From assembly GCF_947259545.1 (NCBI RefSeq), contig NZ_CAMYMK010000002.1, positions 806,001 through 870,000 of the forward strand: a DNA stretch of 64,000 nt, written 5' to 3'. The notes beneath the pieces were generated by a model that ran no database searches, was not told where the DNA came from, and was given only the letters and a program-made list of their open reading frames with translations. How positions within the stretch are numbered: position 1 is the stretch's first letter; every line of letters begins with the position of its first letter. This stretch comes from an uncultured Marinobacter sp. Lineage in GTDB: Bacteria; Pseudomonadota; Gammaproteobacteria; Pseudomonadales; Oleiphilaceae. Positions 28,023 to 39,029 of the stretch are shown here, one piece after another. A program made the position numbers and the translations under genes.

Positions 28023-29681
28023 TTAGATCCGCTTGTTGCGAACCAGGTCCTGCACCAGCTCGTTAACTGCGCCAGGAATGTCCTGATCGCTGTCTGCGGA
28101 AGCCGTAGCGGTGGCCACATCGGAACCCAGGTTAACCGCAACCGCGATCAGCCCGTGGGCGGACAGCAATTGCGCCGTGCGCCGGCGATCCTCAACCGTG
28201 CCCGCGTTATCCTCGCTGAGCACGACGGTGGTCTTGCCCTGATCAAACAGTGCGCGCTCCACAGCCAGTGCCAGCGCCGGTGCCTGCTTGCCGTTACAGG
28301 CAATAATGGCCGGCTTCTGGGCCAGGCGACGGGCACGTTCTTCCACGCTGACCGGTTCCAGGGATTCCACGTCACTTGCGGTACCGGCAATCATACCGGC
28401 GCCCACCGTAACGTTGGTCAACCTGTCGATCACGATAAAGCTGCCAGTCGCGTGGTTGCGTGGGTAGGCGTCAAATGCGATCGGCTGGCTCAGGGTCAGC
28501 TCGCAAAGGCCGATTTCATTGAGCTGAAGCTCTGTTGGATTGGCATTCTGCTCAAGGGTGTTCACGTCAGTCTGGTGATGAATGGTTTTCACGGTACCAG
28601 AGGTGAACGTTGGTCCCAGCTTGATGTCATACAGGCGACCGGTTTCCAGGGGGGCGTCGGTCATCCACACGATGTTGGCGTTGAAGCGGTTGCCCACTTC
28701 CGGCTCATCTTCCGCCTTGACCAGCATGTCACCACGACTGATGTCGATCTCATCATTCAGGGTCAGGGTGACGGCCTGGTCGATGTAAGCCTCTTCCATG
28801 TTCCCTTCAAAGGTAACGATGTCCTTGACCGTACTGGTACGGCGGGAGGGCAGGGCCATGACCTTGTCGCCGGGGTGGATAACACCGGACGCGATGGTGC
28901 CGCAAAACCCGCGGAAGTTCAGGTTGGGACGGTTGACGTACTGAACCGGGAAACGGAAGTGCTCCAGGTTCTTGTCCCGGGATACTTCCACGGTCTCCAG
29001 GATTTCCATCAACGGCTGGCCGTCAAACCAGGGAGTGTTCTCGCTCCGGTTGACCACGTTGTCGCCTTCCAGGGCTGAGATTGGCACGAAACGGATGTCT
29101 TTCAGGCCGAGCTTGGCGGCGAACGCCAGGTAATCATCCTTGATCTCGTTGAAGCGCTCCTCACTGAAGTCCACCAGATCCATCTTGTTGATGGCCACCA
29201 CGATGTGGCGGATGCCCAGCAGGGACGCAATGTACGAATGCCGGCGGGTCTGGGTCAGCACCCCGTAGCGGGCGTCAATCATCAGAATAGCCAGCTGCGC
29301 CGTAGAGGCCCCGGTGGCCATGTTGCGGGTGTACTGCTCATGGCCCGGGGTGTCGGCGATGATGAACTTGCGCTTGTCCGTGGAAAAATAACGGTAGGCC
29401 ACATCAATGGTAATGCCTTGTTCCCGCTCGGCCTGCAGCCCGTCCACCAACAGGGCCAGGTCCAACTTTTCACCAGTGGTGCCCACTTTGGCGCTGTCGG
29501 TCTTCAGGCTGGCCATGTGATCTTCGTAGATCATCTTGGTGTCATGGAGCAGGCGGCCGATCAGGGTGCTTTTACCATCGTCGACACTGCCGCATGTCAG
29601 CAGACGCAGCAGTTCCTTGTTTTCGTGTTGCTTCAGGTAGGCCTGAATATCCTCGGCGATCAGATCAGACTGGTGTGACAT
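28023..29681 (-). CDS. cysN: Sulfate adenylyltransferase subunit 1 with decayed APS-kinase tail
   Basis: GTPase subunit of ATP sulfurylase; GTP hydrolysis drives APS formation with CysD. G motifs are visible: GSVDDGKST (P-loop), DTPGHEQY and NKMDLVD. 552 residues, longer than stand-alone CysN. Residues from about 448 on align with an APS kinase domain (CysC), as in fused CysNC, but the P-loop place reads [10 protein letters not shown] instead of GLSGAGKST, and roughly half of the domain is missing, so this part cannot phosphorylate APS. The end ([13 protein letters not shown]) still matches the CysC C-terminus. One base separates it from cysD. Confidence 0.95.
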   Translation of the reverse strand: MSHQSDLIAEDIQAYLKQHENKELLRLLTCGSVDDGKSTLIGRLLHDTKMIYEDHMASLKTDSAKVGTTGEKLDLALLVDGLQAEREQGITIDVAYRYFSTDKRKFIIADTPGHEQYTRNMATGASTAQLAILMIDARYGVLTQTRRHSYIASLLGIRHIVVAINKMDLVDFSEERFNEIKDDYLAFAAKLGLKDIRFVPISALEGDNVVNRSENTPWFDGQPLMEILETVEVSRDKNLEHFRFPVQYVNRPNLNFRGFCGTIASGVIHPGDKVMALPSRRTSTVKDIVTFEGNMEEAYIDQAVTLTLNDEIDISRGDMLVKAEDEPEVGNRFNANIVWMTDAPLETGRLYDIKLGPTFTSGTVKTIHHQTDVNTLEQNANPTELQLNEIGLCELTLSQPIAFDAYPRNHATGSFIVIDRLTNVTVGAGMIAGTASDVESLEPVSVEERARRLAQKPAIIACNGKQAPALALAVERALFDQGKTTVVLSEDNAGTVEDRRRTAQLLSAHGLIAVAVNLGSDVATATASADSDQDIPGAVNELVQDLVRNKRI

Positions 29682-29682
29682 C

Positions 29683-30591
29683 TTAGAAGTACCCTTCCCG
29701 CTTTTTCTGTTCCATGGAGCCGGCCGAATCGTGGTCGATCACGCGGCCCTGACGTTCGGAGCTGGTGGCCAGCAGCATTTCCTGAATGATCTCCGGCAGT
29801 GTGTCTGCCTCGGATTCAATGGCGCCGGTCAGCGGGTAGCAGCCCAGGGTGCGGAAGCGGATGGATTTCATCATCGGCTTTTCGCCTTCTTCCAGGGGCA
29901 TACGGTCGTCGTCCACCATGATCAGCGTGCCGTCGCGCTCCACCACCGGGCGTTTGGCGGCGTAATACAGGGGGACAATCTCGATGTTTTCCAGGTAGAT
30001 GTACTGCCAGATGTCCAGCTCGGTCCAGTTGGACAGCGGGAATACGCGGATGCTCTCGCCCTTGTTGATCTTACCGTTGTAGGTATTCCAGAGCTCCGGG
30101 CGCTGGTTCTTGGGGTCCCAGCGATGGTAGGCGTCGCGGAAGGAGTACACGCGTTCCTTGGCGCGGGATTTTTCTTCGTCCCGGCGGGCACCACCAAACG
30201 CGGCATCAAATTTGTACTTGTCCAGGGCCTGCTTCAGGGCCTGGGTTTTCATGACATCGGTGTGCTTGGCGCTACCGTGGGTAAACGGGCCGATACCCTG
30301 CTTGATGCCGTCCTCATTCTTGTGGACGATCAGGTCCAGCCCGTACTCCTTTGCCTTGCGATCACGGAACTCGATCATGTCCCGGAACTTCCAGGTGGTG
30401 TCGATGTGCATCAGCGGGAAAGGAAGCTTGCCCGGGTAAAAGGCCTTGCGGGCCAGGTGCAGCATTACCGCTGAGTCCTTGCCAATGGAGTAAAGCATGA
30501 CCGGGTTATCGAACTCGGCCGCGACCTCCCGAATGATGTGGATGCTTTCAGCTTCCAGCTGTTTGAGATGGGTCAGGTTATATGTGGTCAT
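29683..30591 (-). CDS. cysD: Sulfate adenylyltransferase subunit 2
   Basis: Catalytic subunit of ATP sulfurylase, making adenosine 5'-phosphosulfate from sulfate and ATP in assimilatory sulfur metabolism. 302 residues with the PP-loop-like [20 protein letters not shown] and the conserved [16 protein letters not shown]. First gene of cysDN; the 171-base spacer upstream should hold the promoter, but I could not fix a convincing box or CysB site. Confidence 0.97.
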   Translation of the reverse strand: MTTYNLTHLKQLEAESIHIIREVAAEFDNPVMLYSIGKDSAVMLHLARKAFYPGKLPFPLMHIDTTWKFRDMIEFRDRKAKEYGLDLIVHKNEDGIKQGIGPFTHGSAKHTDVMKTQALKQALDKYKFDAAFGGARRDEEKSRAKERVYSFRDAYHRWDPKNQRPELWNTYNGKINKGESIRVFPLSNWTELDIWQYIYLENIEIVPLYYAAKRPVVERDGTLIMVDDDRMPLEEGEKPMMKSIRFRTLGCYPLTGAIESEADTLPEIIQEMLLATSSERQGRVIDHDSAGSMEQKKREGYF

Positions 30592-30762
30592 CGTATTCCG
30601 TTGCCGCCTTGCGTGCCGAAAGTGGCTTTGCGTGTGAGTAGAGCAACTATACCAGAGGCGATTAGGGTATAAGAAGGTGTGTAACTAGAGTTTGGTGCTA
30701 TATGAATATATCGGGAGCATGCCCATAGGGTGGGGCGTTACGGCTAGTCGCTTCTTCGCCGG

Positions 30763-31221
30763 TCAGGACGGTGTGTCAGAAGAGGAGAGCAGTTTGCTGA
30801 CGTAGCGATCCACGTAGTCGTACCCATTGCCTTCAAATTCCGCAAATTGAATGCCGACGTGGAATTCGTCGCGGGCGATACGGCGCATATGGACGATGTT
30901 GCCTTCTGCAATAACGGACACGGGCTGGGTTGGTACCACCGGGACGGAAAACCTTGCGGTAACGGGAATAACGCTGCCGGGAACCGGCGCCTTCTGGCTG
31001 GGAACCAGTTCTTTTGCCAGGGCCTGATCGCAGGAAATCATAATGCCGGTTCGGGAAAGGTTAGCGATTTTGCAGGTCAGACAGCTGCCATCTTTCCGTT
31101 CAATGGTGACATCCACGGAGACGCCCACCCGCTGTTGGTTACGAAGATTTGTCTTGAAGGCAACTGGTTTCATTCTGACTCTTTTGGCGTGTTTGGTCTC
31201 AAAGTTGGCTGCCTTTCCCAT
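30763..31221 (-). CDS. PilZ-domain protein, probable c-di-GMP receptor
   Basis: 152 residues, a single PilZ domain. The c-di-GMP-binding motifs RxxxR (RNQQR near residue 27) and N/DxSxxG (NLSRTG) are both present, so ligand binding is plausible. No partner domain, so it would act by protein contact; the target is unknown. The N-terminus is basic (KHAKRVRMKPVAFK). ATG 31173 is an alternative start. It stands alone between cysD and rimO. Confidence 0.85.
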   Translation of the reverse strand: MGKAANFETKHAKRVRMKPVAFKTNLRNQQRVGVSVDVTIERKDGSCLTCKIANLSRTGIMISCDQALAKELVPSQKAPVPGSVIPVTARFSVPVVPTQPVSVIAEGNIVHMRRIARDEFHVGIQFAEFEGNGYDYVDRYVSKLLSSSDTPS

Positions 31222-31571
31222 AACGCTCGTCCAAAATTCCCGGAACTGACCTTTGAAAACAGGGTTAGTGAATTACTCGATCGCTGTGTCGAGTAGCCTG
31301 GTCATTTGATGAAGATGTAGTGCATATTTTTATAACTATCTGAAAGTCTAATTGTTTAATTGCTGAACAGCAACATGTCTGTCGTTATTAGTGTCAGTTT
31401 TGTGACTTAATTCTGAACGAGGCGTCAGAAACTTTTACCTTCGCGGTCATGCCAGTGAGTTACTTCCCGGGCGTTCGTTACCGGTATTGCTTCAGGCCTT
31501 CAGCGTGCTGAGGTAAACTGTCGCCCTAAACTCACTCGTGGGCGATGTGCCCCAGGAATCCTGGCGCGTAT
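31222..31571. other. Divergent spacer between the PilZ gene and rimO
   Basis: 350 bases without a gene. It is AT-rich in the middle (about 31310-31400). A 7-bp hairpin TACTCGA...TCGAGTA lies at 31274-31295, upstream of the PilZ gene. TAAACT at 31514-31519 could be the rimO -10 box, without a good -35. I see no small ORF with a ribosome site and no RNA gene. Confidence 0.5.
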
Positions 31572-32915
31572 ATGACAGACAAACCACAAACCTCCGTAAC
31601 CGGCAGCGGCAAGGTCGGCTTTATCAGCCTTGGGTGCCCGAAAGCACTGGTCGATTCCGAACGCATCCTCACCCAGTTGCGGCTGGATGGGTATGACGTT
31701 GTGCCAACCTACGACGATGCTGATATTGTGGTGGTGAATACCTGTGGGTTTATCGATGCTGCCAAGCAGGAGTCCCTGGACGCCATTGGCGAAGCCATCA
31801 ATGAAAATGGCAAGGTCATCGTGACCGGCTGCATGGGTGTGGAGGCAGACAAAATCCGCGACACCCATCCGGGTGTGCTGGCGGTATCCGGTCCTCACGC
31901 TTATGAAGAAGTGGTTGGCGCGGTCCACCAGTTCGTGCCACCGAAAAAAGAGCACGACCCTTTCACTGATCTGGTTCCGCCCCAGGGTGTGAAACTGACG
32001 CCCAGACACTACGCGTACCTGAAGATTTCCGAAGGCTGCAACCACCGCTGCACCTTCTGCATCATCCCGTCCATGCGGGGTGATCTGGTCAGCCGCCCCA
32101 TCGGTGATGTCATGGACGAAGCCAAGCGCCTGGTGGACGCCGGTGTCAAAGAACTGCTGGTGATCTCCCAGGACACCTCGGCATACGGTGTCGATACCAA
32201 GTACCGCACCGGCTTCTGGCAGGGCCGGCCCCTGAAAACCAAAATGCAGTCACTGTGTGAAGCGCTGGGTGAAATGGGCGTGTGGGTGCGGTTGCACTAT
32301 GTGTATCCCTATCCCCACGTGGACGATGTGATTCCGTTGATGGCTGAAGGCAAGATCCTGCCGTACCTGGATATTCCGTTCCAGCACGCCAGCCCGCGAG
32401 TTCTCAAGGCCATGAAGCGCCCGGCCCACGATAGCAAGACTCTGGAGCGCATCCGCAAGTGGCGTGAAATCTGCCCCGAGCTGACCATCCGCTCCACCTT
32501 CATCGTCGGTTTCCCCGGTGAAACGGAAGAGGATTTCCAGTACCTGCTGGACTGGCTCGACGAAGCTCAGCTGGATCGCGTCGGCGCGTTCAAATACAGC
32601 CCGGTGGAAGGCGCCAAAGCCAACGAAATCGAGGGCGCGGTACCCGAGGAAGTAAAAGAAGAGCGCCTGGCCCGTTTCATGGAAAAGCAGGCCCAGATCT
32701 CCGCCGCTCGCTTGCAGGCCAAGATCGGTCAAACTATTGATGTGCTGATCGACGAAGTCGACGAAGAGGGTGCCATTGGCCGCTCCAAGGCTGATGCTCC
32801 GGAGATTGACGGCATGGTTTATCTCAACGACGAAACCGACCTGGCACCCGGGCAGATTGTTCAGGCCGTCGTCGAGCATGCTGATGAGCATGATCTATGG
32901 GGTCGGCTCGTCTGA
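31572..32915 (+). CDS. rimO: Ribosomal protein S12 methylthiotransferase
   Basis: Radical SAM enzyme adding methylthio to the conserved aspartate of ribosomal protein S12. 447 residues from ATG 31572; the upstream ATG at 31545 would add nine residues not typical of the family. N-terminal cluster cysteines are in [13 protein letters not shown] and VNTCGFID, the radical SAM motif in CNHRCTFC, and a TRAM domain is at the end. It is paralogous to MiaB in this window. Two branched elements follow it. Confidence 0.96.
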   Translation: MTDKPQTSVTGSGKVGFISLGCPKALVDSERILTQLRLDGYDVVPTYDDADIVVVNTCGFIDAAKQESLDAIGEAINENGKVIVTGCMGVEADKIRDTHPGVLAVSGPHAYEEVVGAVHQFVPPKKEHDPFTDLVPPQGVKLTPRHYAYLKISEGCNHRCTFCIIPSMRGDLVSRPIGDVMDEAKRLVDAGVKELLVISQDTSAYGVDTKYRTGFWQGRPLKTKMQSLCEALGEMGVWVRLHYVYPYPHVDDVIPLMAEGKILPYLDIPFQHASPRVLKAMKRPAHDSKTLERIRKWREICPELTIRSTFIVGFPGETEEDFQYLLDWLDEAQLDRVGAFKYSPVEGAKANEIEGAVPEEVKEERLARFMEKQAQISAARLQAKIGQTIDVLIDEVDEEGAIGRSKADAPEIDGMVYLNDETDLAPGQIVQAVVEHADEHDLWGRLV

Positions 32916-32947
32916 CTTGGGCTCCTAGCCTGACAGATATGGGGGAG

Positions 32948-33060
32948 GGCCTTGGCGGGCGGCTCCTCCCAAAAAACGCTCCTTCGGCACATCCCTGTGG
33001 CGCTTCTGCTCCGCCATCCCTGGCTCCGCAAATTTTTGGGAGGAGCCGCCCGCCAAGGCC
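32948..33060. repeat. Branched palindromic element, copy C
   Basis: Arms 32948-32975 and 33033-33060 are 28 bp and perfectly complementary; TATGG (32938-32942) and CCATA (33062-33066) can extend the stem past a small bulge. The core of 57 bases has hairpins GCACATCCCTGTGGC and GCCATCCCTGGC, so both apices carry CATCCCTG instead of CATCCATG. It lies 32 bases after the rimO stop and is followed by copy D about 100 bases on. Confidence 0.92.
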
Positions 33061-33098
33061 GCCATACTCGGAGATAACGCCAAGGACAAGGCTCGCTG

Positions 33099-33130
33099 TA
33101 GGTCGGATTAGCGAAGCGTAACCCGGCGTA
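33099..33130. repeat. GTCGGATTAG palindrome between elements C and D
   Basis: TAGGTCGGATTAGCGAAGC followed by GTAACCCGGC; the halves pair with one mismatch and one G-T. This copy is closest to the common proteobacterial form of the motif. It sits exactly between the two branched elements in the rimO-gatB convergent spacer. Confidence 0.7.
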
Positions 33131-33162
33131 GTTTGTCTTTGGAGATTACTGTGTTGACCGAA

Positions 33163-33272
33163 GGGTGTGTTTGATGCCCCTTCCCAAAAATTTCGGAGGC
33201 CATGGATGGCCGGAGAGAAGCGCACATGGATGTGCTCGTAGCGGTTTTTGGGAAGGGGCATCAAACACACCC
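33163..33272. repeat. Branched palindromic element, copy D
   Basis: Arms 33163-33190 and 33245-33272, 28 bp, perfectly complementary. The 54-base core holds GGCCATGGATGGCC and GCACATGGATGTGC hairpins, with GGAG before the first and GTAG after the second. Same orientation as B and E. It lies 60 bases beyond the gatB stop, in the convergent rimO-gatB spacer. Confidence 0.93.
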
Positions 33273-33331
33273 CTCCCCACAATCAGGCAGGCTAGGGCCT
33301 CACCAAACATGCAAGACCCAAAGCCGACCTT

Positions 33332-34798
33332 TTACCCCCCAAGCTTCTTAACAAGAATCTCGTTAAACAGCTTTGGATTCCCCTGGCCCTTGGAGGCCTT
33401 CATCAGGGGCCCCATGAAGCCGCCGAGCATCTTCTTGCGCTTCTTGGGATCTTCCTCGTTCTGATACTGGGCCACCTGATCCGGCATGCCGGCCAGGACT
33501 TCGTCGACCATTGCCTCCAGCGCGCCGGTGTCAGACACCTGCTTCAGGCCCTTGGCATCGATGATGGCGTCGACATTGTCATTCTCGCCGCTCCACAGGG
33601 CTTCAAACACCTTCTTGGCGCCAGCAGAAGAAATCGTGTTGTCGGCAATCCGCACCACCAGGTCGCCCAGCTGGGCACCGGAGATGGGAGAGTCGGCTAC
33701 CGTTTTCTCTTCGGCATTCAGGCGTGCGGAGAACTCGCCCTGGATCCAGTTTGACGTCAGCTTGGCATCTTTCCCGTGGCTGACGGCTTCCTCGAAGAAA
33801 GCGGCCAGTTTTGAGTCGCCACCGAGCAGGCCGGCATCGTAGTCATTGAGGCCGTACTGATCCATGAACCGCGCCTTACGGGCATCCGGCAGTTCCGGAA
33901 GGCTGTTGCGGGCCTCTTCAATGAACGAATCATCGATCTCCACCGGCAGCAGGTCGGGGCAGGGGAAGTAGCGGTAATCGTTGGCTTCTTCCTTGGTCCG
34001 CATGGAGCGGGACTCGTCCCGGTCGCCGTTGTAGAGGCGGGTTTCCTGCACGATGGTGCCGCCGTCTTCCAGAATGTCCATCTGACGCTCCACCTCGTGG
34101 GCGATGGCCTGCTCCATGAAGCGGAAGGAGTTCAGGTTCTTGGTTTCCGTACGGGTGCCCAGAGTCTCGGAGCCCTTCGGTTTCAGTGAGATGTTCACGT
34201 CAAAGCGCATGGAGCCCTGGGACATGTCGCCGTCGCAGATGCCCAACGAGGTCACGATGCTGTGCAGCTTTTTGGCGAACGCCACCGCTTCCTCGGCGTT
34301 GGTCATGTCCGGCTCGGTGACCACCTCGATCAGCGGCGTGCCGGCGCGGTTCAGGTCGATGCCGGACATGCCGTGGCCAAGTTCGTCATAGAAGGTATCG
34401 TGCAGGGATTTGCCCGCATCTTCTTCCAGGTGGGCGTGGTGAATGCGCACGCGCTTGGTTTCGCCGCTGGCCAGATCAATGTCCACATAGCCGGGCCCAA
34501 CAATCGGGCGCTCCAGTTGGGTGGTCTGGTAGCCCTTGGGCAGGTCTGGGTAGAAATAGTTCTTGCGTTCAAACACCGAGCGACGCTCGATTTCGGCATT
34601 GACCGCCAGGCCAAACATGACCGCGTAGCGGAACGCCTGCTCATTGGGCACGGGCAGGGTGCCAGGCATTGCCAGATCAACCGCGTTGGCCTGGGTGTTG
34701 GGCTCGGCACCGTAAGCGGTGCTGGAGCCGGAAAAGATCTTGGTTTTGGTGGCGAGCTGAACGTGAATTTCCAGCCCGATCACAATGTCCCATTGCAT
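33332..34798 (-). CDS. gatB: Asp/Glu-tRNA amidotransferase subunit B
   Basis: Kinase/tRNA-binding subunit of GatCAB, which turns Glu-tRNA(Gln) and Asp-tRNA(Asn) into the amidated forms. 488 residues from ATG 34798, chosen because AGGAG lies seven bases upstream; the ATG two codons earlier is too close to it. Contains [15 protein letters not shown], the [18 protein letters not shown] stretch, and the C-terminal YqeY-like tail. Third gene of gatC-gatA-gatB. Confidence 0.97.
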   Translation of the reverse strand: MQWDIVIGLEIHVQLATKTKIFSGSSTAYGAEPNTQANAVDLAMPGTLPVPNEQAFRYAVMFGLAVNAEIERRSVFERKNYFYPDLPKGYQTTQLERPIVGPGYVDIDLASGETKRVRIHHAHLEEDAGKSLHDTFYDELGHGMSGIDLNRAGTPLIEVVTEPDMTNAEEAVAFAKKLHSIVTSLGICDGDMSQGSMRFDVNISLKPKGSETLGTRTETKNLNSFRFMEQAIAHEVERQMDILEDGGTIVQETRLYNGDRDESRSMRTKEEANDYRYFPCPDLLPVEIDDSFIEEARNSLPELPDARKARFMDQYGLNDYDAGLLGGDSKLAAFFEEAVSHGKDAKLTSNWIQGEFSARLNAEEKTVADSPISGAQLGDLVVRIADNTISSAGAKKVFEALWSGENDNVDAIIDAKGLKQVSDTGALEAMVDEVLAGMPDQVAQYQNEEDPKKRKKMLGGFMGPLMKASKGQGNPKLFNEILVKKLGG

Positions 34799-34819
34799 AC
34801 TCATTCTCCTGTCTCGGGC

Positions 34820-36277
34820 TTATTGCGGTTCACGCTGGTGCCAGTCGGTTGCTTGCTGAAACTGATGGGCGGCGTTCAGCAGTCGGGCTTCGGAGAAGTA
34901 ATCCCCGATAATTTGCAGGCCAACCGGAAGTCCGTCGACAAAACCTGCCGGCACCGACATGGCCGGTACGCCGGCCAGATTCACGGCGATGGTGAAAATG
35001 TCTTCCAGGTACATGGTGACCGGATCGTTGGTCTTCTCGCCCTGAACAAACGCCGGTGACGGCGAGGTTGGGCTCATCAGCACGTCCACTTCCTTGAAGG
35101 CATTGATAAAATCCTGCTGAATCAGGCGACGGACTTTCTGGGCCTTGAGGTAGTAAGCATCAAAATAGCCAGCCGACAGCGCATAGGTGCCCACCAGAAT
35201 CCGACGCTTGACCTCGGTGCCGAAACCTTCCGCACGGGTACGGGTGTACATGTCCATCAAGTCTTTCGGATCGTCGCAGCGGTAACCGTAACGCGCGCCG
35301 TCAAAACGGGACAGGTTGGCGGACGCCTCGGCCGGTGCAATCACGTAGTAAGCGGCAATCGCCAGTTTGGCGTTGGGCAGTGATACCTCTTTGACTGTCG
35401 CACCCAGCTTCTCGTATTCCTTCACCGCATTGCGAACCTGCTCTTCCATGGCCGGGCTGAGCTGGTCGCTGAAGTACTCCTTCGGCAGCCCGATCTTCAG
35501 GCCTTTCAATGGCTCATTCAGCGTCGCGGTGTAATCCGGCAACTCCCGGTCAATAGATGTGGAGTCCTTCGGATCAAAGCCGGCCATCACGTTCAGCATC
35601 AGCGCGTTGTCCTCGGCGGTTCTCGCCATGGTGCCACCCTGATCCAGGCTGGAGGCAAAGGCGATCATGCCGTAACGGGAAACCCGCCCGTAGGTCGGCT
35701 TCAGACCAGTAATGCCACACAGTGCCGCCGGCTGGCGGATAGACCCGCCGGTATCCGTCGCCGTCGCTGCCGGCACCAGTCGGGCGGCAACTGCTGCAGC
35801 AGAACCGCCGGACGAGCCACCGGGAACCCGCTTATCGCCCTGGCTCAGTCCCCACGGATTGGTGGTGGCGCCAAAATAGCTCGACTCCGTGGAAGAGCCC
35901 ATGGCGAACTCATCCATATTGGTCTTGCCAAGACACACTGCGCCGGCCTTGCGGAAATTTCCCGTGACTGTGGCGTCATAGGGGGGAACAAAATTCTCCA
36001 GCATCTTCGAACCACAGGTGGTGCGAACGCCATTGGTGCAGAAAATATCCTTGTGAGCGAAGGGCACCCCGGTCCAGGGCGTCGCGTTACCGGCAGCACG
36101 CTGTTCGTCCGCCGCCTTAGCGTCCGCCAGTGCCTGCTCTTCGGTCACGGTAATGAAGCTGTTGAACCGACCGTCTTCCTGCTTGATACGGTCAAGAAAC
36201 TGTTGAGTAAGCTCCACGCTGGAAATCTCACCACGTTCCAGTTCGCGGGAGAGCTCTGCTACAGATTTGTTATGCAT
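34820..36277 (-). CDS. gatA: Asp/Glu-tRNA amidotransferase subunit A
   Basis: Amidase subunit that frees ammonia from glutamine for GatB. 485 residues with the amidase-signature catalytic residues: Lys in FAHKDIF, and serines in [14 protein letters not shown] and [10 protein letters not shown]. The gene sits 21 bases before gatB and 32 after gatC. Confidence 0.97.
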   Translation of the reverse strand: MHNKSVAELSRELERGEISSVELTQQFLDRIKQEDGRFNSFITVTEEQALADAKAADEQRAAGNATPWTGVPFAHKDIFCTNGVRTTCGSKMLENFVPPYDATVTGNFRKAGAVCLGKTNMDEFAMGSSTESSYFGATTNPWGLSQGDKRVPGGSSGGSAAAVAARLVPAATATDTGGSIRQPAALCGITGLKPTYGRVSRYGMIAFASSLDQGGTMARTAEDNALMLNVMAGFDPKDSTSIDRELPDYTATLNEPLKGLKIGLPKEYFSDQLSPAMEEQVRNAVKEYEKLGATVKEVSLPNAKLAIAAYYVIAPAEASANLSRFDGARYGYRCDDPKDLMDMYTRTRAEGFGTEVKRRILVGTYALSAGYFDAYYLKAQKVRRLIQQDFINAFKEVDVLMSPTSPSPAFVQGEKTNDPVTMYLEDIFTIAVNLAGVPAMSVPAGFVDGLPVGLQIIGDYFSEARLLNAAHQFQQATDWHQREPQ

Positions 36278-36309
36278 GATACTTCCTGTTTACGTCGCTG
36301 TTCGTCCGA

Positions 36310-36597
36310 TCACTCGATAACGCGTGGTACAAGATAAAGACCGTCTTCAGTGGCTGGCGCTATGGCCTGGAACGCTTCCCGCTGATTGGTCTCGGTCACC
36401 TCGTCTTTGCGCAGGCGTTGAACTGCATCAAGCGGGTGGGCCAGGGGCTCCACATCGGCGGTATCCGCTGCCCCCAGCTGATCGACCAGGTCCAGAATAT
36501 TGCCCAGGTCTTTCTCAAGTGCCGAGACCTGCTCCTCGTCCACGCGAATGCGGGCGAGGACAGCGACTTTCTCAATGTCCTTGCGGGAAATGGTCAC
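36310..36597 (-). CDS. gatC: Asp/Glu-tRNA amidotransferase subunit C
   Basis: Small belt-like subunit holding GatA and GatB together. 95 residues, beginning TISRKDIEKVAVLARI and containing EPLAHPLD. GGAGG lies close to the ATG. First gene of gatCAB. Branched element E begins 63 bases upstream, so the operon promoter is either squeezed into that interval or lies beyond the element. Confidence 0.95.
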   Translation of the reverse strand: MTISRKDIEKVAVLARIRVDEEQVSALEKDLGNILDLVDQLGAADTADVEPLAHPLDAVQRLRKDEVTETNQREAFQAIAPATEDGLYLVPRVIE

Positions 36598-36660
36598 ATT
36601 GCCTCCCAGGGTAAATGAAATTTCAGTAACTTAAGGTGCGTGCTGCCCGAGGTATGGGAG

Positions 36661-36764
36661 CTGCCGGGAATGACCTTTCCGAAACTGTGCGGAGCCAGGG
36701 ATGGCGGAGCCCAAGCGTACATGGACGTATTTACAGCGTGTTTCGGAAAGGTCATTCCCGGCAG
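36661..36764. repeat. Branched palindromic element, copy E
   Basis: Arms 36661-36685 and 36740-36764, 25 bp, perfectly complementary. The 54-base core has a GCCAGGGATGGC hairpin bordered by GGAG on both sides and the TACATGGACGTA hairpin (one G-T pair). The first apex reads CAGGGATG and the second CATGGACG. It lies in the divergent gatC-mreB spacer, not at a transcript end. Confidence 0.92.
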
Positions 36765-36840
36765 TTCTTGCACCAACCGACAGAAATGAAGGTCGTATGG
36801 TAACAGATTCGAACACAAGCGGGAGGGGGGCCGCTTTGTG

Positions 36841-36860
36841 TGGCAAAGTTGTGGCAAAGT
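36841..36860 (+). promoter_or_regulatory. Tandem TGGCAAAGT repeat, possible sigma-54 site
   Basis: TGGCAAAGT occurs at 36841-36849 and again at 36852-36860, an 11-base spacing. The pair creates GG at 36842-36843 and GC at 36854-36855 with ten bases between, the -24/-12 spacing of sigma-54 promoters (TGGCAC-N5-TTGC). It is about 110 bases before mreB. The match could be chance. Confidence 0.3.
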
Positions 36861-36872
36861 GTTAATGGATAG

Positions 36873-38012
<1,140 letters not shown>

Positions 38013-38108
38013 AAGCAGTGGTACTGGCATCACGCCTGACACCCTTATATCCCCGACCGCCGCAGGTGGATTTCCTCTGCGGCGGTTGTCGTATCTGCCC
38101 GGTATTTA

Positions 38109-39029
38109 ATGGCGGGAGGATCAGCCATTAAGACCATCTTCGTGCAAGGCCCCGTTCCCGGCTTCAGACTATTGCTGGTGATTGTCATTTCAGTGGTCAT
38201 GATCGTTGCGGATGCCCGCTTCGACAGACTGATGCCTGTCCGCAGCGTGATCGGCACCGGCCTTGCTCCGATCCACTGGCTGGGCAACGCGCCTTCCGAG
38301 CTCGAGCACTGGGTTGCTGGCCTGTTTACCACCCGGGAAGACCTCCAGGCTGAAAATGAAGACCTCAGGGCGCGCCTGCTGATCCTTGAGCGCAGGGCCC
38401 TGAAGTACGCCGCTCTCGCATCCGAAAACAATGAACTCCGCCGTTTGATGAACTCCTCCGAAGTCCTGGACGACCGGGTCATCGTGGGTGAAATCGTCGG
38501 CGTGTCACCAGACCCGTTCTCCCACGAAGTCGTCATTAACAAGGGCAGCCGAGACGGTGTGACCGTTGGTCAGGCGATCCTCGATGCCCATGGCCTGCTG
38601 GGACAGGTACAGCAAACCAGCAGCTTCACTTCACGAGTCTTGCTGGTCTCCGACAGCAGTCACGCAGTGCCCGTCGAAGTCGTCCGTAATGGTCTGCGGG
38701 CCATCCTGCTCGGTAACGGCGATATCAATGCCCTGGAACTGGTACACGTGCCAGACACGGCCGACATCCGGGAAGGCGACCTGTTGGTCAGCTCGGGGTT
38801 GGGCGGGCGCTTCCCCGAAGGCTATCCAGTAGCCGAGGTGGCCAGCATTACCAAGGAATCGGGTGAACCCTTCGTGAATATTGAGGCAACGCCAAAGGCC
38901 CGTCTGAACCAGAGTCGATTGGTATTGGTTGTGTTCCCGCCGGAAGGGAAAAAAGACGAGGACGGCAATACACCTGGCCAGGACGGTGCCACGGTGAATG
39001 TTGAACCTGGCGAAGGGGAGGACGGCTGA
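38109..39029 (+). CDS. mreC: Rod shape-determining protein MreC
   Basis: Bitopic membrane protein linking MreB to the PBP2/RodA synthase. 306 residues: membrane helix LLLVIVISVVMIVADARF, coiled coil (EDLQAENEDLRARLLILE), then the two beta domains. The ATG at 38109 has no ribosome site; a perfect GGAGG (38115-38119) lies seven bases before an ATT codon at 38127 instead. Starting there gives (I/M)KTIFVQGPVPG, which matches the usual MreC N-terminus. The true start may therefore be AUU. Confidence 0.93.
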   Translation: MAGGSAIKTIFVQGPVPGFRLLLVIVISVVMIVADARFDRLMPVRSVIGTGLAPIHWLGNAPSELEHWVAGLFTTREDLQAENEDLRARLLILERRALKYAALASENNELRRLMNSSEVLDDRVIVGEIVGVSPDPFSHEVVINKGSRDGVTVGQAILDAHGLLGQVQQTSSFTSRVLLVSDSSHAVPVEVVRNGLRAILLGNGDINALELVHVPDTADIREGDLLVSSGLGGRFPEGYPVAEVASITKESGEPFVNIEATPKARLNQSRLVLVVFPPEGKKDEDGNTPGQDGATVNVEPGEGEDG

